DNA of 64,000 nt from Melitaea cinxia (GCF_905220565.1 NC_059395.1:19199289-19263288); one strand, 5' to 3'; shown: positions 46,001-51,700, counted from the first letter of the stretch. Made by a program: numbers and translations. Notes: generated from the letters alone by a model not told the origin.

Positions 46001-46263
46001 TCAACGCCGACCTTCTTGTGGAAGAAACTTTTCAGTGTGTACGTGGAGTGGATCCAGCAGTACGTGTTCAAGACGTCCTCGGGAATGTCCTTGGTGTGGA
46101 TACAGTCGATGGGGTTTCCGACGTACTGTCTCGTAGTCACGATCAGGCTGAACGATATCAGCAGAATGACGGTGATAGAGTAGTGCAACCTGAACACTGG
46201 CGAGTCGATGTGTACATAGTTCACCTTAATGAGATTTTTTAAACCGCGAAAAACGTCTAACAT
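15417..46263 (-). CDS. shakB: Innexin, shaking-B ortholog (whole gene, four exons)
   Basis: The joined exons are 45892-46263, 20109-20328, 17726-17849 and 15417-15822 (372, 220, 124 and 406 bp, 1122 in all), giving 373 residues. All junctions are GT/AG and phases close. The protein has four membrane segments (about residues 27-48, 113-135, 178-202 and 272-300), the innexin YYQWV motif at 113-117, and two cysteines in each extracellular loop (54 and 69; 243 and 262). Long stretches such as GNPIDCIHTKDIPEDVLNTY and GQMFLMNRFFDGEF, and the C-terminal VPDA, match fly ShakB rather than Ogre, Inx2 or Inx3. Innexins form gap junctions. In flies ShakB makes electrical synapses of the giant-fibre and visual systems and has several isoforms from different first exons; only one first exon is seen here. 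Introns are 25.6, 2.3 and 1.9 kb and full of repeats. Confidence 0.95.
15990..16831 (+). mobile_element. Helitron-like element with internal 7 x 106-bp tandem array (shakB intron 3)
   Basis: The 3' end is 'gtttgcggggccag' followed by CTAG|T at 16828-16831, the same end as the single-unit sibling at 37040-37242. The 5' boundary is not clear. Between them the internal unit ('atgaaattttgtgtgcat...gggttaataaaat') is repeated in tandem. It is non-coding. Confidence 0.6.
16055..16800 (+). repeat. Tandem repeat, 106-bp unit, seven copies
   Basis: Unit starts fall at 16055, 16162, 16268, 16374, 16480, 16586 and 16692, so the period is 107 once and then 106. Each unit has 'ggtaggtctgagaattgaac', 'catacccctaagttataagg' and 'ggggaggggggattaaaagg'. 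Middle units are almost identical; the first and last are more diverged, as expected from unequal exchange. The last unit has a run of ten G at about 16768-16780. Confidence 0.92.
16975..17165 (+). repeat. Fragment of a dispersed repeat
   Basis: Strings 'ctgtctgtttgtcc'-like, 'cggaacgtccgaaccgattt' and 'aacatataggctacttttat' are typical of short lepidopteran dispersed repeats. Both termini are missing. Confidence 0.4.
17420..17586 (+). mobile_element. Non-LTR element 3' end with (AAAT)n tail
   Basis: A 3'-UTR-like sequence ('cctgtagcaggactactggaagagatt...gtgtacataaactg') ends in (TAAA)n at about 17572-17590. The 'ctggaagagat' string also occurs in the LINE 3' region near 23290 (reverse complement) and at 63260. 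The element is severely 5'-truncated. Confidence 0.5.
17726..17849 (-). CDS. shakB: shakB exon 3
   Basis: The exon runs from acceptor TTTCAG| to donor AG|GTAAAT and encodes residues 198-239 of the innexin, from the Gly completed at the junction through NRFFDGEF to FP and a split Arg codon. It covers the end of membrane segment 3 and the start of the second extracellular loop. It is too short to appear as a long open frame and was found by family match. Confidence 0.95.
18300..18555 (+). mobile_element. tRNA-derived SINE (shakB intron 2)
   Basis: The A box (TTGGCGCAGTTTG at 18305) and B box (GGTTTCGATTCC at 18349-18360) are spaced as in tRNAs. A non-tRNA body and an AT-rich tail ('tatttatttattatattt') follow. 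No cloverleaf, so it is not a tRNA gene. Confidence 0.75.
19057..19360 (+). repeat. Dispersed repeat, 'gtaagcggttaccg' family (copy 2, shakB intron 2)
   Basis: Landmarks are 'ggtcggccaacaagctac', 'gtaagcggttaccgg', 'catcgcaagcgcttaccctc', 'ccccaggagttctggccacc' and 'caccacaagaacacaacacg'. Overlapping short frames on both strands are artefacts. Confidence 0.7.
20109..20328 (-). CDS. shakB: shakB exon 2
   Basis: The acceptor CCAG| precedes GCG. The exon encodes residues 125-197 plus the first base of codon 198 and ends ATAG|GTAAGA. It covers the end of membrane segment 2 (LFYAPRWLWKSWEGGK), the cytoplasmic loop and most of segment 3 (WWAYRYYLCEGLALINVI). Confidence 0.95.
20329..22448. other. 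shakB intron 1, left part, no gene seen
   Basis: AT-rich intronic DNA with a poly(A) run at about 20589-20612. No further exon or repeat is recognised. Confidence 0.5.
22449..22665 (+). mobile_element. tRNA-derived SINE with (ATTT)n tail
   Basis: The A box TTGGCGCAGCGGTC (from 22456) and B box GGTTCGATCCT (22500-22510) lie at tRNA spacing. A body with 'ggccatatagatgtttgtcg' and a (TTTA)n tail at about 22640-22665 follow. The tail resembles that of the LINE at 23166, so that LINE family may mobilise it (inference). Confidence 0.8.
23153..23165. repeat. Target-site duplication, right-hand side of LINE 3' end
   Basis: CAAAAGTACTTTT directly abuts the (AAAT)n tail of the LINE and is repeated exactly at 26758-26770. 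Confidence 0.85.
23624..23785 (-). pseudogene. Displaced C-terminus of the LINE ORF
   Basis: A 53-codon frame shifted from the main ORF encodes SFTVEACRLWNSLP and ends TFKKLTKEMYLSS-stop. This is the usual C-terminal 'rlWNsLP...F' motif of LINE proteins. It follows the AAT microsatellite at which the main frame terminates, so the original protein was about 50 residues longer. Confidence 0.8.
23796..26630 (-). CDS. LINE endonuclease-reverse transcriptase ORF
   Basis: The ORF has 944 codons. An APE-type endonuclease spans about residues 52-270, with HINAQS (57-61), SETW (84-87), GDFN (191-194), LLDLI (234-238) and the final H in SYHD (258-261). The reverse transcriptase spans about 525-800, with LPKK/NYSDYRPI (534-548), motif A LLDFSNAFNAVD (614-625), motif B AGVPQGGVLSPLLF (671-684) and motif C LYADD (701-705). 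All catalytic residues are present. The last residues (ILNNNNNNNKN) are coded by an (AAT)n microsatellite, and the true C-terminus lies in another frame just downstream. There is no separate ORF1. A possible coding start is the first Met, 127 bp from the element's 5' end. Confidence 0.93.
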   Translation of the reverse strand: MMDFAMTSIDSNDAFLSLSSLSSEASTDDSFQSIPSLNESLNSHFSSLPRNFNIVHINAQSIPAHYSDLLTSFSNKNLHAILVSETWLKPCLPSTSYSLPGLQLIRNDRINRPGGGVAIYLRSHISFNIISTSPSLSGPSAEHLFLELTFSHSKVLLCVFYNPSVSIDYFSQLESLLEKFSPQYDHTILMGDFNTCLLKNDYKSVKLNSLITSSNLNILPLSATHCLPNRNPSLLDLIIVSSTDLVEKYGQCNALAFSYHDLIYLSYRLRPPKPKSRILMLRNFDGIDHDRLHEDAVKIDWSVVLTADTIDERVTTFNSLLTNLYNIHAPIRPVRIKHLPAPWLTDDIRAIQHRRNIAKAKYRANPNEKNLEKYKKIRNRCNTICRDKRRHHIHKHVTEEVDPSKVWKFLQTLGVGKAKQNIESNKLDFNQLNQHFLTSDSIDGSIKLNTLSQISATSTPTFPSFTFSQFTVRDVKRNILEISSNSVGADSISRKMIMPIIDVVAPIITSIFNFSIQSCSFPSVWKDAQIIPLPKKLNPSNYSDYRPIAILPFLSKVLERLIYKQMTPFLLQHNLFNPMQSGFRHGHSTTTALVKIRDDIRLGMDNQLITVLILLDFSNAFNAVDFDLLLATLSSLNISPEVIDWFHNYLHNRRQRIHIDGHSSNWCMSKAGVPQGGVLSPLLFSIFISSVTNHISSLCHLYADDLQIYSQSHLSDISQCINLLNKDLTSIQRWSKSYGLRVNPIKTQVIVVGSQKLISRINWTQLPPLIIDGVCLPISDKVKNLGVTFDKYLSWIPHVNEVSRKLFASMKLLKRLRNFLPISTKIKIAQSLLLPILDYADTCFINLNEEQVNKLERLQNLCIRFIFGLRKYDHVSEFRKKLKWLPIRLRRNTHILTLLYTILFNPSAPHYLKNRFEFLSNSHERPLRSEESRILNNNNNNNKN
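26758..26770. repeat. Target-site duplication, LINE 5' side
   Basis: Exact copy of the 13-bp sequence at 23153-23165. The preceding bases at 26757 and below are the first transcribed bases of the element. Confidence 0.85.
26771..27188. other. shakB intron 1, no gene seen
   Basis: A moderately GC-rich patch (about 26825-26925) carries no frame with recognisable motifs. Confidence 0.4.
27189..27300 (-). repeat. Dispersed repeat, 'gtaagcggttaccg' family, fragment
   Basis: The reverse complement carries 'ggtagcctatagacgcctgc', 'gcattgcaagg' and 'ccccgaccttctccaggaac', matching the family order. Confidence 0.55.
27956..28155 (-). mobile_element. Diverged SINE body
   Basis: Landmarks are 'cccgatactgggcctaattc', 'gaagcttaatctatcacgct', 'gcgggttggcggatatattc' and 'gataacaaccgggaacagc'. 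The head is missing. It is older than the copy at 28902. Confidence 0.6.
28156..28901. other. shakB intron 1, no gene seen
   Basis: The minus-strand frame 28306-28563 (85 codons) has no family motif and is not called. Confidence 0.4.
28902..29215 (-). mobile_element. Full-length-like tRNA-derived SINE (reference copy)
   Basis: On the minus strand the head reads GGCGTTACGCTGGCGGTTGC, then the B box GGTTCGATCCCCGC (about 29171-29185), then the body, ending at 'gggatattaaaggctgaagc' (28902). Most other SINE pieces in the window align to this copy. The short frames over it on both strands are artefacts. Confidence 0.8.
29216..29897. other. shakB intron 1, no gene seen
   Basis: AT-rich. A small 'gaagttttac' fragment at about 29850 is related to the end of the TIR element at 33155-33293. 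The frame 29717-29929 runs into the adjacent repeat and is not called. Confidence 0.4.
29898..30650 (-). repeat. Dispersed 'GAAGTCGGTT' repeat, longest copy (copy 5)
   Basis: On the minus strand the element runs from 'ataattgtgtttgctcgcaa' (30650) to TTGGAAGTCGGTT (29898). Internally a segment with 'gagaaatcgaggga' and 'aaggaaaccaggat' is present twice (about 30180-30300 and 30335-30425), so it contains an internal duplication. Confidence 0.75.
30868..31357 (+). repeat. Dispersed 'GAAGTCGGTT' repeat (copy 6), inverted relative to copy 5
   Basis: The copy starts 'ataattattgtgtttgcaag', includes 'cccatcatcagatcctggt', and ends 'cctcctttttttgaagtcgg'. With copy 5 it forms a large inverted repeat around a spacer of about 218 bp. 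A (TA)n run interrupts it near its right end. Confidence 0.75.
31250..31319. repeat. (TA)35 microsatellite
   Basis: A pure TA tract of about 70 bp lies at the position where other family copies have a short 'aaaaaaaaatacagtcg' string, so it grew inside the repeat. Confidence 0.95.
31358..31825. other. shakB intron 1 with a GC-rich patch
   Basis: Mostly AT-rich. The patch at about 31600-31720 is unusually GC-rich and open on both strands: plus-strand frame 31547 onward, 56 codons, and a minus-strand run of basic residues. Neither matches a family I know. Confidence 0.35.
31826..32010 (+). mobile_element. Helitron-like element, 5' part
   Basis: 'gtactaatactataaagctg', the GTTT repeat, 'ggacgcgctaatct' and 'acatcacgccaggagcgaga' match the 1748-1994 copy. 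The CTAG end is missing. Confidence 0.55.
32090..32781 (+). repeat. Dispersed 'GAAGTCGGTT' repeat with insertion (copy 7)
   Basis: The left part is at 32090-32400 and the right end ('cgaaatcggtccacccagta...ttttttgaagtcggttaaa') at about 32680-32781. Between them is an unrelated segment with an ACAC-rich microsatellite (about 32400-32480) and an AT-rich stretch ending '(aaat)n', perhaps a truncated retroelement end. Confidence 0.6.
33155..33293. mobile_element. Small TIR element (MITE-like), 139 bp
   Basis: Perfect 14-bp inverted repeats GTAAAACTTCTTTA (33155-33168) and TAAAGAAGTTTTAC (33280-33293). Related ends occur at about 8445 and 29850. There is no coding capacity. Confidence 0.65.
33294..34405. 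other. shakB intron 1, no gene seen
   Basis: AT-rich DNA. The fragment at about 33640-33680 and the segment at about 34038-34110 resemble ends of dispersed repeats, but are too short to classify. Confidence 0.4.
34406..34515 (-). mobile_element. SINE fragment, head-distal end
   Basis: 'cacgcttcagcctgtaatat' through 'ttaatccaccacgctgctc' is a good match to the reference copy; the rest is absent. Confidence 0.75.
34617..34940 (+). mobile_element. Dispersed repeat with GAT-rich tail (reference copy)
   Basis: The order is 'gtgtggttacggcagtaaag', 'gggataacacagttccacta', 'cgaccgatggcgggataacc', 'gcgacaaagccagccctgcg', 'ggcgcgaacttgtggagatc' and 'ccagcagtggactgcgatag', then a (GAT)n-rich tail. Related pieces are at 39840, 47218, 52960 and 59735. 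The tail suggests a retrotransposed element; the class is unknown to me. The 90-codon minus frame is an artefact. Confidence 0.7.
34941..36199. other. shakB intron 1, no gene seen
   Basis: Contains a poly(A) run (about 35521-35540) and a (TTTA)n run (about 35697-35722), possible tails of lost retroelements. The frame 35139-35342 has no family motif. Confidence 0.4.
36200..36534 (+). mobile_element. Helitron-like element with nested MITE
   Basis: The 3' end has the hairpin CGCGA/TCGCG and 'gcgggcaaag' then CTAG|T (36531-36534). The 5' side has 'gtctgtctgtttgttccccc' and 'ctctgaaacggc'. The A|TC start is not certain. A 120-bp TIR element sits inside at 36298-36417. Confidence 0.55.
36298..36417. 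mobile_element. Small TIR element (MITE), 120 bp, nested
   Basis: Perfect 20-bp inverted repeats TTTAATAAAACACTTTTTTC at 36298-36317 and 36398-36417. The middle carries 'gattcccgacgtttcggat' and 'agcaaccatggtcacggg'. Confidence 0.8.
36893..37033 (-). mobile_element. Helitron-like fragment
   Basis: The reverse complement of 'cctataaccttcctcagtaa', 'ggactatcgat' and the CAAAC repeats parallels the element at 43615-43803. The terminal CTAG is not intact ('gctgctgtagcccgcgg'). Confidence 0.5.
37040..37242 (+). mobile_element. Helitron-like element, single-unit form
   Basis: A|TCTTATAAATAAAATTC at the start and 'gcggggtcag' CTAG|T at the end. It contains once the unit that is repeated seven times at 16055-16800 ('atgaaattttgtgtgcatat...aagttataag'). 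Confidence 0.7.
37243..37959. other. shakB intron 1, repeat debris
   Basis: At 37300-37410, 'tttccgcgtaaaacccgatt' and 'cgggataaaaagtagc' are typical of dispersed repeats. The rest is unassigned. The minus frame 37069-37386 spans repeats and is not called. Confidence 0.4.
37960..38130 (-). mobile_element. Diverged SINE body
   Basis: 'ttccccgtgtaggaaaagga', 'aaacttaatccacaatg', 'ccactgcgggtttgtgg' and 'gataacaaccctgg' follow the SINE order. Confidence 0.5.
38131..39839. other. shakB intron 1, no gene seen
   Basis: AT-rich DNA. Frames at 39664-39917 extend into the adjacent repeat and are not called. Confidence 0.45.
39840..40054. repeat. GAT-tail-family repeat ending in a 57-bp inverted repeat
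   Basis: After 'tgtgtggttacggcattaag' and 'ggtgtcgtaaaaggcgacta', the segment 39923-39979 is followed, after an 18-nt loop, by its near-perfect reverse complement at 39998-40054. The arms include TGGCGGGATAA / TTATCCCGCCA. Confidence 0.8.
40055..42310 (-). mobile_element. 5'-truncated LINE with long 3' UTR
   Basis: An (AAAT)n tail at about 40060-40097 ends the element. A 3' UTR of about 1.15 kb separates it from the ORF stop at 41246. The ORF begins inside the reverse transcriptase domain. The 5' junction lies around 42280-42310, where coding similarity fades. No clear target-site duplication is seen. The tail abuts the inverted repeat at 39923-40054. Confidence 0.8.
41246..42310 (-). CDS. 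LINE reverse transcriptase, C-terminal part
   Basis: There are 354 open codons. Residue 12 onward reads FSSYLEGRS, then motif B TGVPQGSHLGPILFNIFIND (38-57) and motif C LFADD (69-73), followed by the thumb and a C-terminal region ending LTKFKEVI. No endonuclease domain and no motif A. The frame has no stop, so truncation on insertion is recent relative to decay. It belongs to a different family from the LINE at 23166, whose motif C is YADD. The first Met is not a true start. Confidence 0.88.
   Translation of the reverse strand: MLGYKITYEYIWFSSYLEGRSANVVLNGFTSNPYLTPTGVPQGSHLGPILFNIFINDIPNNIRHSHCHLFADDLKISRCVKSRRDSLFLQEDLDGLASWCNKNQMTLNVNKCSVIGFSRHRLRKDCDDYEYRINNAPLKRVETIRDLGITLDRCLRFDTHFNAISAKALRMLGFILRNTREFKQSDTIILLYNALVRSSLEYCSVVWNPGYRVYIDRIERIQRKFLRILAYRQNVGYLRDYRSRLEHFKMTSLEERRRMHDLVFLYKLINGVLDCPQLLNKLDIYVPTRIPRHGKYKPFAVKRSYTNLGSNSPINRLVREYNKLATSTLEIDIFSDKLTKFKEVIKINDSNDVV
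42679..42705 (-). repeat. End fragment of the 'GAAGTCGGTT' repeat
   Basis: Only 'aaccgacttcaaaaaaagga' and 'ggaggtt' remain, on the minus strand. Confidence 0.6.
42775..43130 (+). repeat. Direct tandem duplication, 178-bp unit
   Basis: Units start at 42775 and 42953 with 'aatctaaactttagttacgg'. Both contain 'cgtaattaaacgtaactgtc'. The flanking AT-rich 'aataattaattat' runs probably mediated the duplication. Confidence 0.85.
43131..43614. other. shakB intron 1, no gene seen
   Basis: AT-rich DNA without motifs. Confidence 0.4.
43615..43803 (-). mobile_element. Helitron-like element
   Basis: On the minus strand: A|TCTATATATATATACTAATA at the start and 'ccgcggggcacag' CTAG|T at the end. Confidence 0.65.
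43840..43935 (+). repeat. Possible SINE head remnant
   Basis: 'gcgtgttggtggagcggtct' has an A-box-like TTGGTGGAGCGG, but no B box is recognised downstream. Weak call. Confidence 0.3.
44297..44640 (-). mobile_element. tRNA-derived SINE with clear head
   Basis: On the minus strand the head reads TCTCTGGTATAGTGGTGCG (A box TGGTATAGTGG), then the B box GGCTCGATTCCCG. The body reaches 'ccagcagtgggatg' at 44297. Several overlapping frames on both strands (44095-44736) are artefacts. Confidence 0.75.
44641..45891. other. shakB intron 1, proximal part, no gene seen
   Basis: AT-rich DNA. A plus-strand frame at 45548-45769 has no family motif. Confidence 0.45.
45892..46263 (-). CDS. shakB: shakB exon 1 (N-terminal coding exon)
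   Basis: The exon encodes residues 1-124 and ends TTTCAG|GTGAGT, phase 0. MLDVFRGLKNLIKV, then FRLHYSITVILLISFSLIV (membrane segment 1), loop cysteines 54 and 69, and KYYQWVCFCLFFQ (segment 2). The start Met aligns with known innexin starts. Frames on the plus strand over this exon are shadows. Confidence 0.95.
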
Positions 46264-47217
46264 CTTAAACGCTTCAGTCCGATTTCACACACTTTTTGTC
46301 CCGTCTCCGTCACTAACATTATTTTGTCTCGTTACTCTATTTATTGTTTCGAAGCACCAGAAATTTTATAAATAACGTTTTTTTTTTTTTTTAATTTCAC
46401 TTACAGTTCGTTGTTCGTAAGGCACTTTTTATATTGGCAGTGGTACGAGCGTTGGTCATCATAGACTTCGTTTGTGTTGGTGTATTTTTTTTGGTATTTT
46501 TATGAACTTGAGAAATGATACCATCGTGTCATATTTTCTACGTTTCATAATTTTTTGTTTTTAGACGCGATCATTCACCGGTTCCTCCCATGTCGGCTAG
46601 CTCAGCTTCCGGTTGACGGTCATCAGTATCGATGGGTATTATGACTGTAGTTGAAGGATTTAGTTGAAAATATTAATGTTTTATTTAAAAATGGAAATTA
46701 GTGGATGTTGTACACTTAATCTTTAAAACGTTGTCGATTCTTCAGAGCATTTTAGCACGATGTCACGAGCAAAAAATTAGGAAGGTTACAAATAACATAA
46801 TTATATTTATTTATCGTGCATAAAATTATTTATTTCATATCTTCCATCCGATTTGTTTTGAATGTGACTTGTGTATGTGTGTGACCTAACGAGAGTTCCT
46901 AACGACGAGAAAATAGACTGAATCGCAGAGACTGGTAAAAATAGGAAACATACTCAAAATAGATCGATAATTGCAGATACTAATGTTTCTAAATTTGGAA
47001 GTAAAAAGTTTAATACAAACTTGTGAAATTGTATATGTTTATTTCCGGAAACTATTCCATTCTCCCACTATAATTGACGTATTGGTGGTTCTGTTTGCAA
47101 TTTATGTGTCATTAACCGAAGAGTTAAAGGTAAAAAGCAATTATGGTATGCGACACCTAGTCATTTTACACTTTGCCGATTTATTGTAGGCAAAATATAA
47201 AAAAATTGTGTCTATCG
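46264..47217. other. Upstream region of shakB exon 1
   Basis: It should contain 5' UTR and perhaps a promoter or further first exons. I see no recognisable coding exon. A moderately GC-rich patch lies at about 46565-46640. Confidence 0.4.
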
Positions 47218-47360
47218 TGATCGACCCGCCTACCCAGCATGGTGACTTTGGGCAAAACACATGAGTTCACTACATTTTTGGTGCGAACTTGTAAAGGCCT
47301 ATATCCAGCAGTGGACTGTATTAGGCTCAACTGATGAACTGATGATGATGATGATCGTGA
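47218..47360 (+). mobile_element. GAT-tail-family repeat, 3' part
   Basis: 'cgacccgcctacccagcatg', 'ggtgcgaacttgtaaaggcc' and 'ccagcagtggactgtattag' are followed by a (GAT)n tail. Confidence 0.7.
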
Positions 47361-49188
47361 TCGCATCCATATATTAGACTATAGTTGATAAATTAGATGA
47401 ATTAAGCGATGAATAGGCGATATTTAGATAAGTTTAAGTAAATCAAGTTGAGGACTTATGGATTTAAAATAAATGTAAATCAATACATAATACTTCAGGT
47501 TTTATTAAAAAATCAGCATGAGGTTTTATTAACAAATTGGTTTAGACAAAAATATTTTTAGAAGTTTTTTTTTTGCTAAGAAGTAATTTGTATGTTACAG
47601 AAATACTAATCTAAATATCGAGTCATTGCATTTAAAAAAAATATGGTTGCCAGGTTACTGTATAAAATCTGATTGCATATTATATCGCCACTAATAGTTT
47701 TTATTTATTTGTTTACGATTGCTTCCTTGAAAAATTAATTCTTCTTATCAAATTGTAAAATCATCAAATACTCTTTTTAACTTATCTCAGAGCGGTATTC
47801 CGTCTAAAATAAATTTAGATTTCCTGCTAGGAAATGAACACAAACTATCCACGACTTTATATTTTGATACAATCTTGGCGAGAACTTTGTTTCACCCATT
47901 ACTTTAAGAATAAGTTTACCAACAAATTGCTTAGAGAGGATTGTAAGTATAATGAAAGACATAGAAATATTTTATTCAATTCATGGTAATATGGTATGGA
48001 AAAATGTATATACATCGACTAAAAAATTGAAGTAACAGCTCAACTGATTATTATTACTATTTTTTGCTTATATTTAGTAGGTGATTAGGGTGGTATTCGA
48101 AACTCTTTTTTCTATTTTATCGAAATTCATTTCTTTATAACCAATTTATATGGCAGATCAACGTGTACTGGTTTAACTAGTATTCTCATACTAATGCTAG
48201 AGAGTTTGAACCTATCAATGTCCCAATGTTGGATAAAGTTCTCGTACCCTTATAAAGTAAAGGAATAAGGAGCATATCCAAAAGTTCCGAGCTAAAAAAA
48301 ATCTCGACGAGCCAGCGAGGCTCATAAACATAATATCTCGGAAAGGCTTACATTTTTGAATAGGAAAATCTTACTGACTTTATACGCGAGTGAATTTAGT
48401 TTAATGAGAATGTACGTATGATTTTGTATTCATTAAAATATTTTTATTTGGTTCACCGTTGTTTTGGTGAGTAATGTTGTATGTTTTAAGTGGCTTAAAT
48501 ATCATTTTTCTGTATGATTAAAAATTATTAAACAGATTTGATACCGGATTGACAATTCTTTTTTGTCAAGGGTTTGCATGAAAGAAAATTAAAAAAAAAA
48601 AAATATATCGATATATTTACGAAAAATATATGGTAATATGAATTGCGCCGAGCCAAATAGCTTATAATAAATAACAAATATTTGTAAAATAAATGTTCCT
48701 TGCCAGAGATAATTCAAAAATATTACTAAAGCAGTCTTACTAAACATTTTTCACTGATTTTATTTATAAAAAGAAACTTTTGACTGGAAACTAAATAAAA
48801 AACCTCAATAAAATAATAAAATACCCATTTAATTAAATAAATTTCATCCTTTATCGTCAAACAAGTTTTATTATGACACAGATTGTAAAGATCAAAGAAG
48901 ATGCGTAAAACAAGATGGAGTACCATCAATGTGTCGTGCTGTTAATTGGAAGATTTAACAAGCAACTGTGAACTTTTAAATTATTTAAAAGGTCTAATAT
49001 TAATATTTATTTAAATTATAGATAGTGAATACAATCATAAATACTGGCTGCGTTCAAAAATCTACAGAAATGATACACTACAGACAAACTTAAATCAAAA
49101 GGGACACAGACAGAGAAGTGTAAGCGAGAAAACAAATTCCGATAATCTATTTCCGTTAAGAAATATTCAGTCGCTATTAGTTGACTTA
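47361..49188. other. No gene seen
   Basis: AT-rich DNA. Minus frames at 48726-48929 and 49016-49201 have no motif. Confidence 0.45.
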
Positions 49189-49700
49189 CGCCGAGTTGCA
49201 CGAAAAGAAATTCAAATTTATGTAGAGATTAAACTAATTTAATCACAAGAATTTCATACAATTCTTGCGATTAATTAGTTTAATCACTACTTAAATTTTA
49301 ATTTCTTTTCGTGCAACTCGGCGTTAGCCTCGTCAATTGAACAATTAAACTAATTTAATCACAAGAATTTCATACAATTCTTGCGATTAATTAGTTTAAT
49401 CACTACTTAAATTTTAATTTCTTTTCGTGCAACTCGGCGTTAGCCTCGTCAATTGACCAATTAAACTAATTTAATCACAAGAATTTCATACAATTCTTGC
49501 GATTAATTAGTTAAATCACTACTTAAATTTTAATTTCTTTTCGTGCAACTCGGCGTTAGCCTCGTCAATTGACCAATTAAACTAATTTAATCACAAGAAT
49601 TTCATACAATTCTTGCGATTAATTAGTTTAATCACTACTTAAATTTTAATTTCTTTTCGTGCATCTCGGCGTTAGCCTCGTCAATTGACCAATTAAACTC
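49189..49700. repeat. Palindromic element expanded into a 116-bp satellite
   Basis: 49189-49323 is an almost perfect palindrome of 135 bp bounded by CGCCGAGTTGCACGAAAAGA and its reverse complement, centred near 49256. The inner part then repeats with starts at 49228, 49344, 49460 and 49576, plus a partial start at 49692, an exact 116-bp period. Every unit contains its own inverted repeat (attaaactaatttaatcaca / reverse complement) and 'gttagcctcgtcaattgacc'. Units are nearly identical. Confidence 0.93.
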
Positions 49701-51527
49701 AGAACGCCATGTCCACATTAGATCACTTGAGGTAAGAACTCGGGAAAACATTTTTTAATTTAGTACGATTTCATTGTCAAAGTATGGGGTTACGCTAAAT
49801 TATATTGATGACTCATTATTATTTTTACGCAAATATATTGTAAGTTCGTTAATCTCTATATCTCTGGAAGTACGAATTGCATTATTAAAAATAAAAATAC
49901 TATCAGGCCAAATTATCACTAGGTTAAACAATGTTGCAATTTTTTGCAAATTTATTTCGAAATTTCTAGACTTAGATGTATATCATCGTTATGAAGCTCA
50001 AAAATTTCCAAATCTATTACCAATTACCAGTATCAGGAATACTCTGAGGAAATCCTTTGAGACATGTTTCACACTGATCTGAACTGAAAACTCCCGAAGT
50101 GTCCTATTATTTAGCAAAGACCCTATATGATAAAGGATGAGCCTTATCCATTCCACTTTTCCTCTACGGCTTAGTGGATAACCACTCAAGTCCTCATCAT
50201 CTTCCCCGTTACTAAAATAATAATTATATCAGACTCAACCAACTCAACCAAGCAACTCAACCTTCCAGAAGATCACAGCCGAATAATACTGCTCTTAGTC
50301 TCTCAGTAGTGTTGTGTTCTTGTGGTGAGTACAAGCTTTTACGTGATAAAGAACTAGGTATCAATAAACTACAGTTACTAACTCAAAGTGAATCGTAAGC
50401 TTATTTACCACCCTAGTATAAAAAAGTGGTATTATTATGCTATTCCCTTTTGTTAGTCATTACTTATGTAAGTATTTACTATCGAACTGCCTGTGACATA
50501 TCTTATTTAATAAAGCATATACTTACATATACTAAGCTCACAAAAGAACCGTAATGTTCTTGAGACAATAAAGTATTTTAAGCCTGACCAATTTTTTTAA
50601 GGATTATTTCATCCTATAATATTACCTTGTTGGGGGATCTCCTTCCCCATCTTAATTCACAAAAATGTTTCAAAAAGCTATGTAGGTATTGTTATATCGT
50701 TTAGTTTATTATTGATTGTATTATGCATGTGTTCTCACCCACGTGCGGCCACACACTGCCAAGTATCCGCTCGGTCGATTAAGAGAAGATTTTTCTTTGA
50801 AATTCAATATTATCCAAACCAACGGTTTTGTGATTTAAACTATTATGACAGCGGCAATTTATCAAACAATTTACGTGTTAAACAGTACTGGGAACTGTTT
50901 AGGAAGGATTTGAGTCACCTGCGCATGCGCATACGACGCCTTTGATGTTTCATGTATGATTGTTGGAGGCGTTCGACATATTTTACTTGCTTTTTATGAC
51001 ATTTGCTGCTCATTTTTTTATGTTTTTTATTTTTAACTTTTGATCATCGTTAAAAGAGACGAAGGAATTCGCTCAGCAGTATAGATGTGTATTTAGTAAT
51101 ACCTAATAAATGTTTACTTTATATATATATACTAACCAAAGTATTCTTATTAATTTTGGCTTTAAATTTTGGCGGTGATTTGGAATAATATTATATATGA
51201 GAGCATAAAACGACTTAGTTTAATTCAAAACCAATACAATTTAATTTATCTACACTAAATAAATTTCTTTATTATAAGTATTTAAAAAATCGAGAAAGTT
51301 ATCGGAGCGATATGATACTAAAATATAAACCAAAATGATTAAATGATAAAATATGTAACTTAAAACTAATAAATTATGATAAATTTTTCATTAATTTCCA
51401 TAGAGGAGGTTCGACAGTTTTGTGGCATTTCAAGTATAGTTTGTATAACTAATGGTTTGCTGTGACCGGTTTACACCAGATCGTAACGAGTGGCTCCTAT
51501 AAGCATCATAAAATTATAAGCGCATTC
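49701..51527. other. No gene supported
   Basis: Frames at 49774-50082 and 50712-50945 are longer than most in the region but show no family I recognise. Confidence 0.35.
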
Positions 51528-51700
51528 ATGATTCAGCTTGTAATATCTCACTCCTGTACATAGACCTCTCTTTCTGTGTAAGAGGAGGATTGGAGCTGAA
51601 TCAACCACGCTGCTCGACGGCGGGTTGGCGGATATATTATCCACTAAGAGTAACTTAACGTGCTTTCCGAGACACGTTGGGGAGGCCAAAAGGACATCAG
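51528..51700 (-). mobile_element. Diverged SINE body
   Basis: 'gattcagcttgtaatatctc', 'gaatcaaccacgctgctcga', 'ggcggatatattatccact' and 'cgagacacgttggggaggcc' follow the SINE order, with an internal deletion. Confidence 0.6.

Noticed and set aside
45919..46242. Plus-strand open frames of 107 and 84 codons
   Set aside because: They are shadows of shakB exon 1, which is supported by strong innexin similarity and splice signals on the other strand.
49774..50082. 102-codon plus-strand frame containing YIDD
   Set aside because: YIDD resembles a retroviral-type RT motif, but no other RT motif is present at the expected spacing; the match is probably chance.
50712..50945. 77-codon plus-strand frame with basic C-terminus
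   Set aside because: No family motif or splice context; treated as chance.
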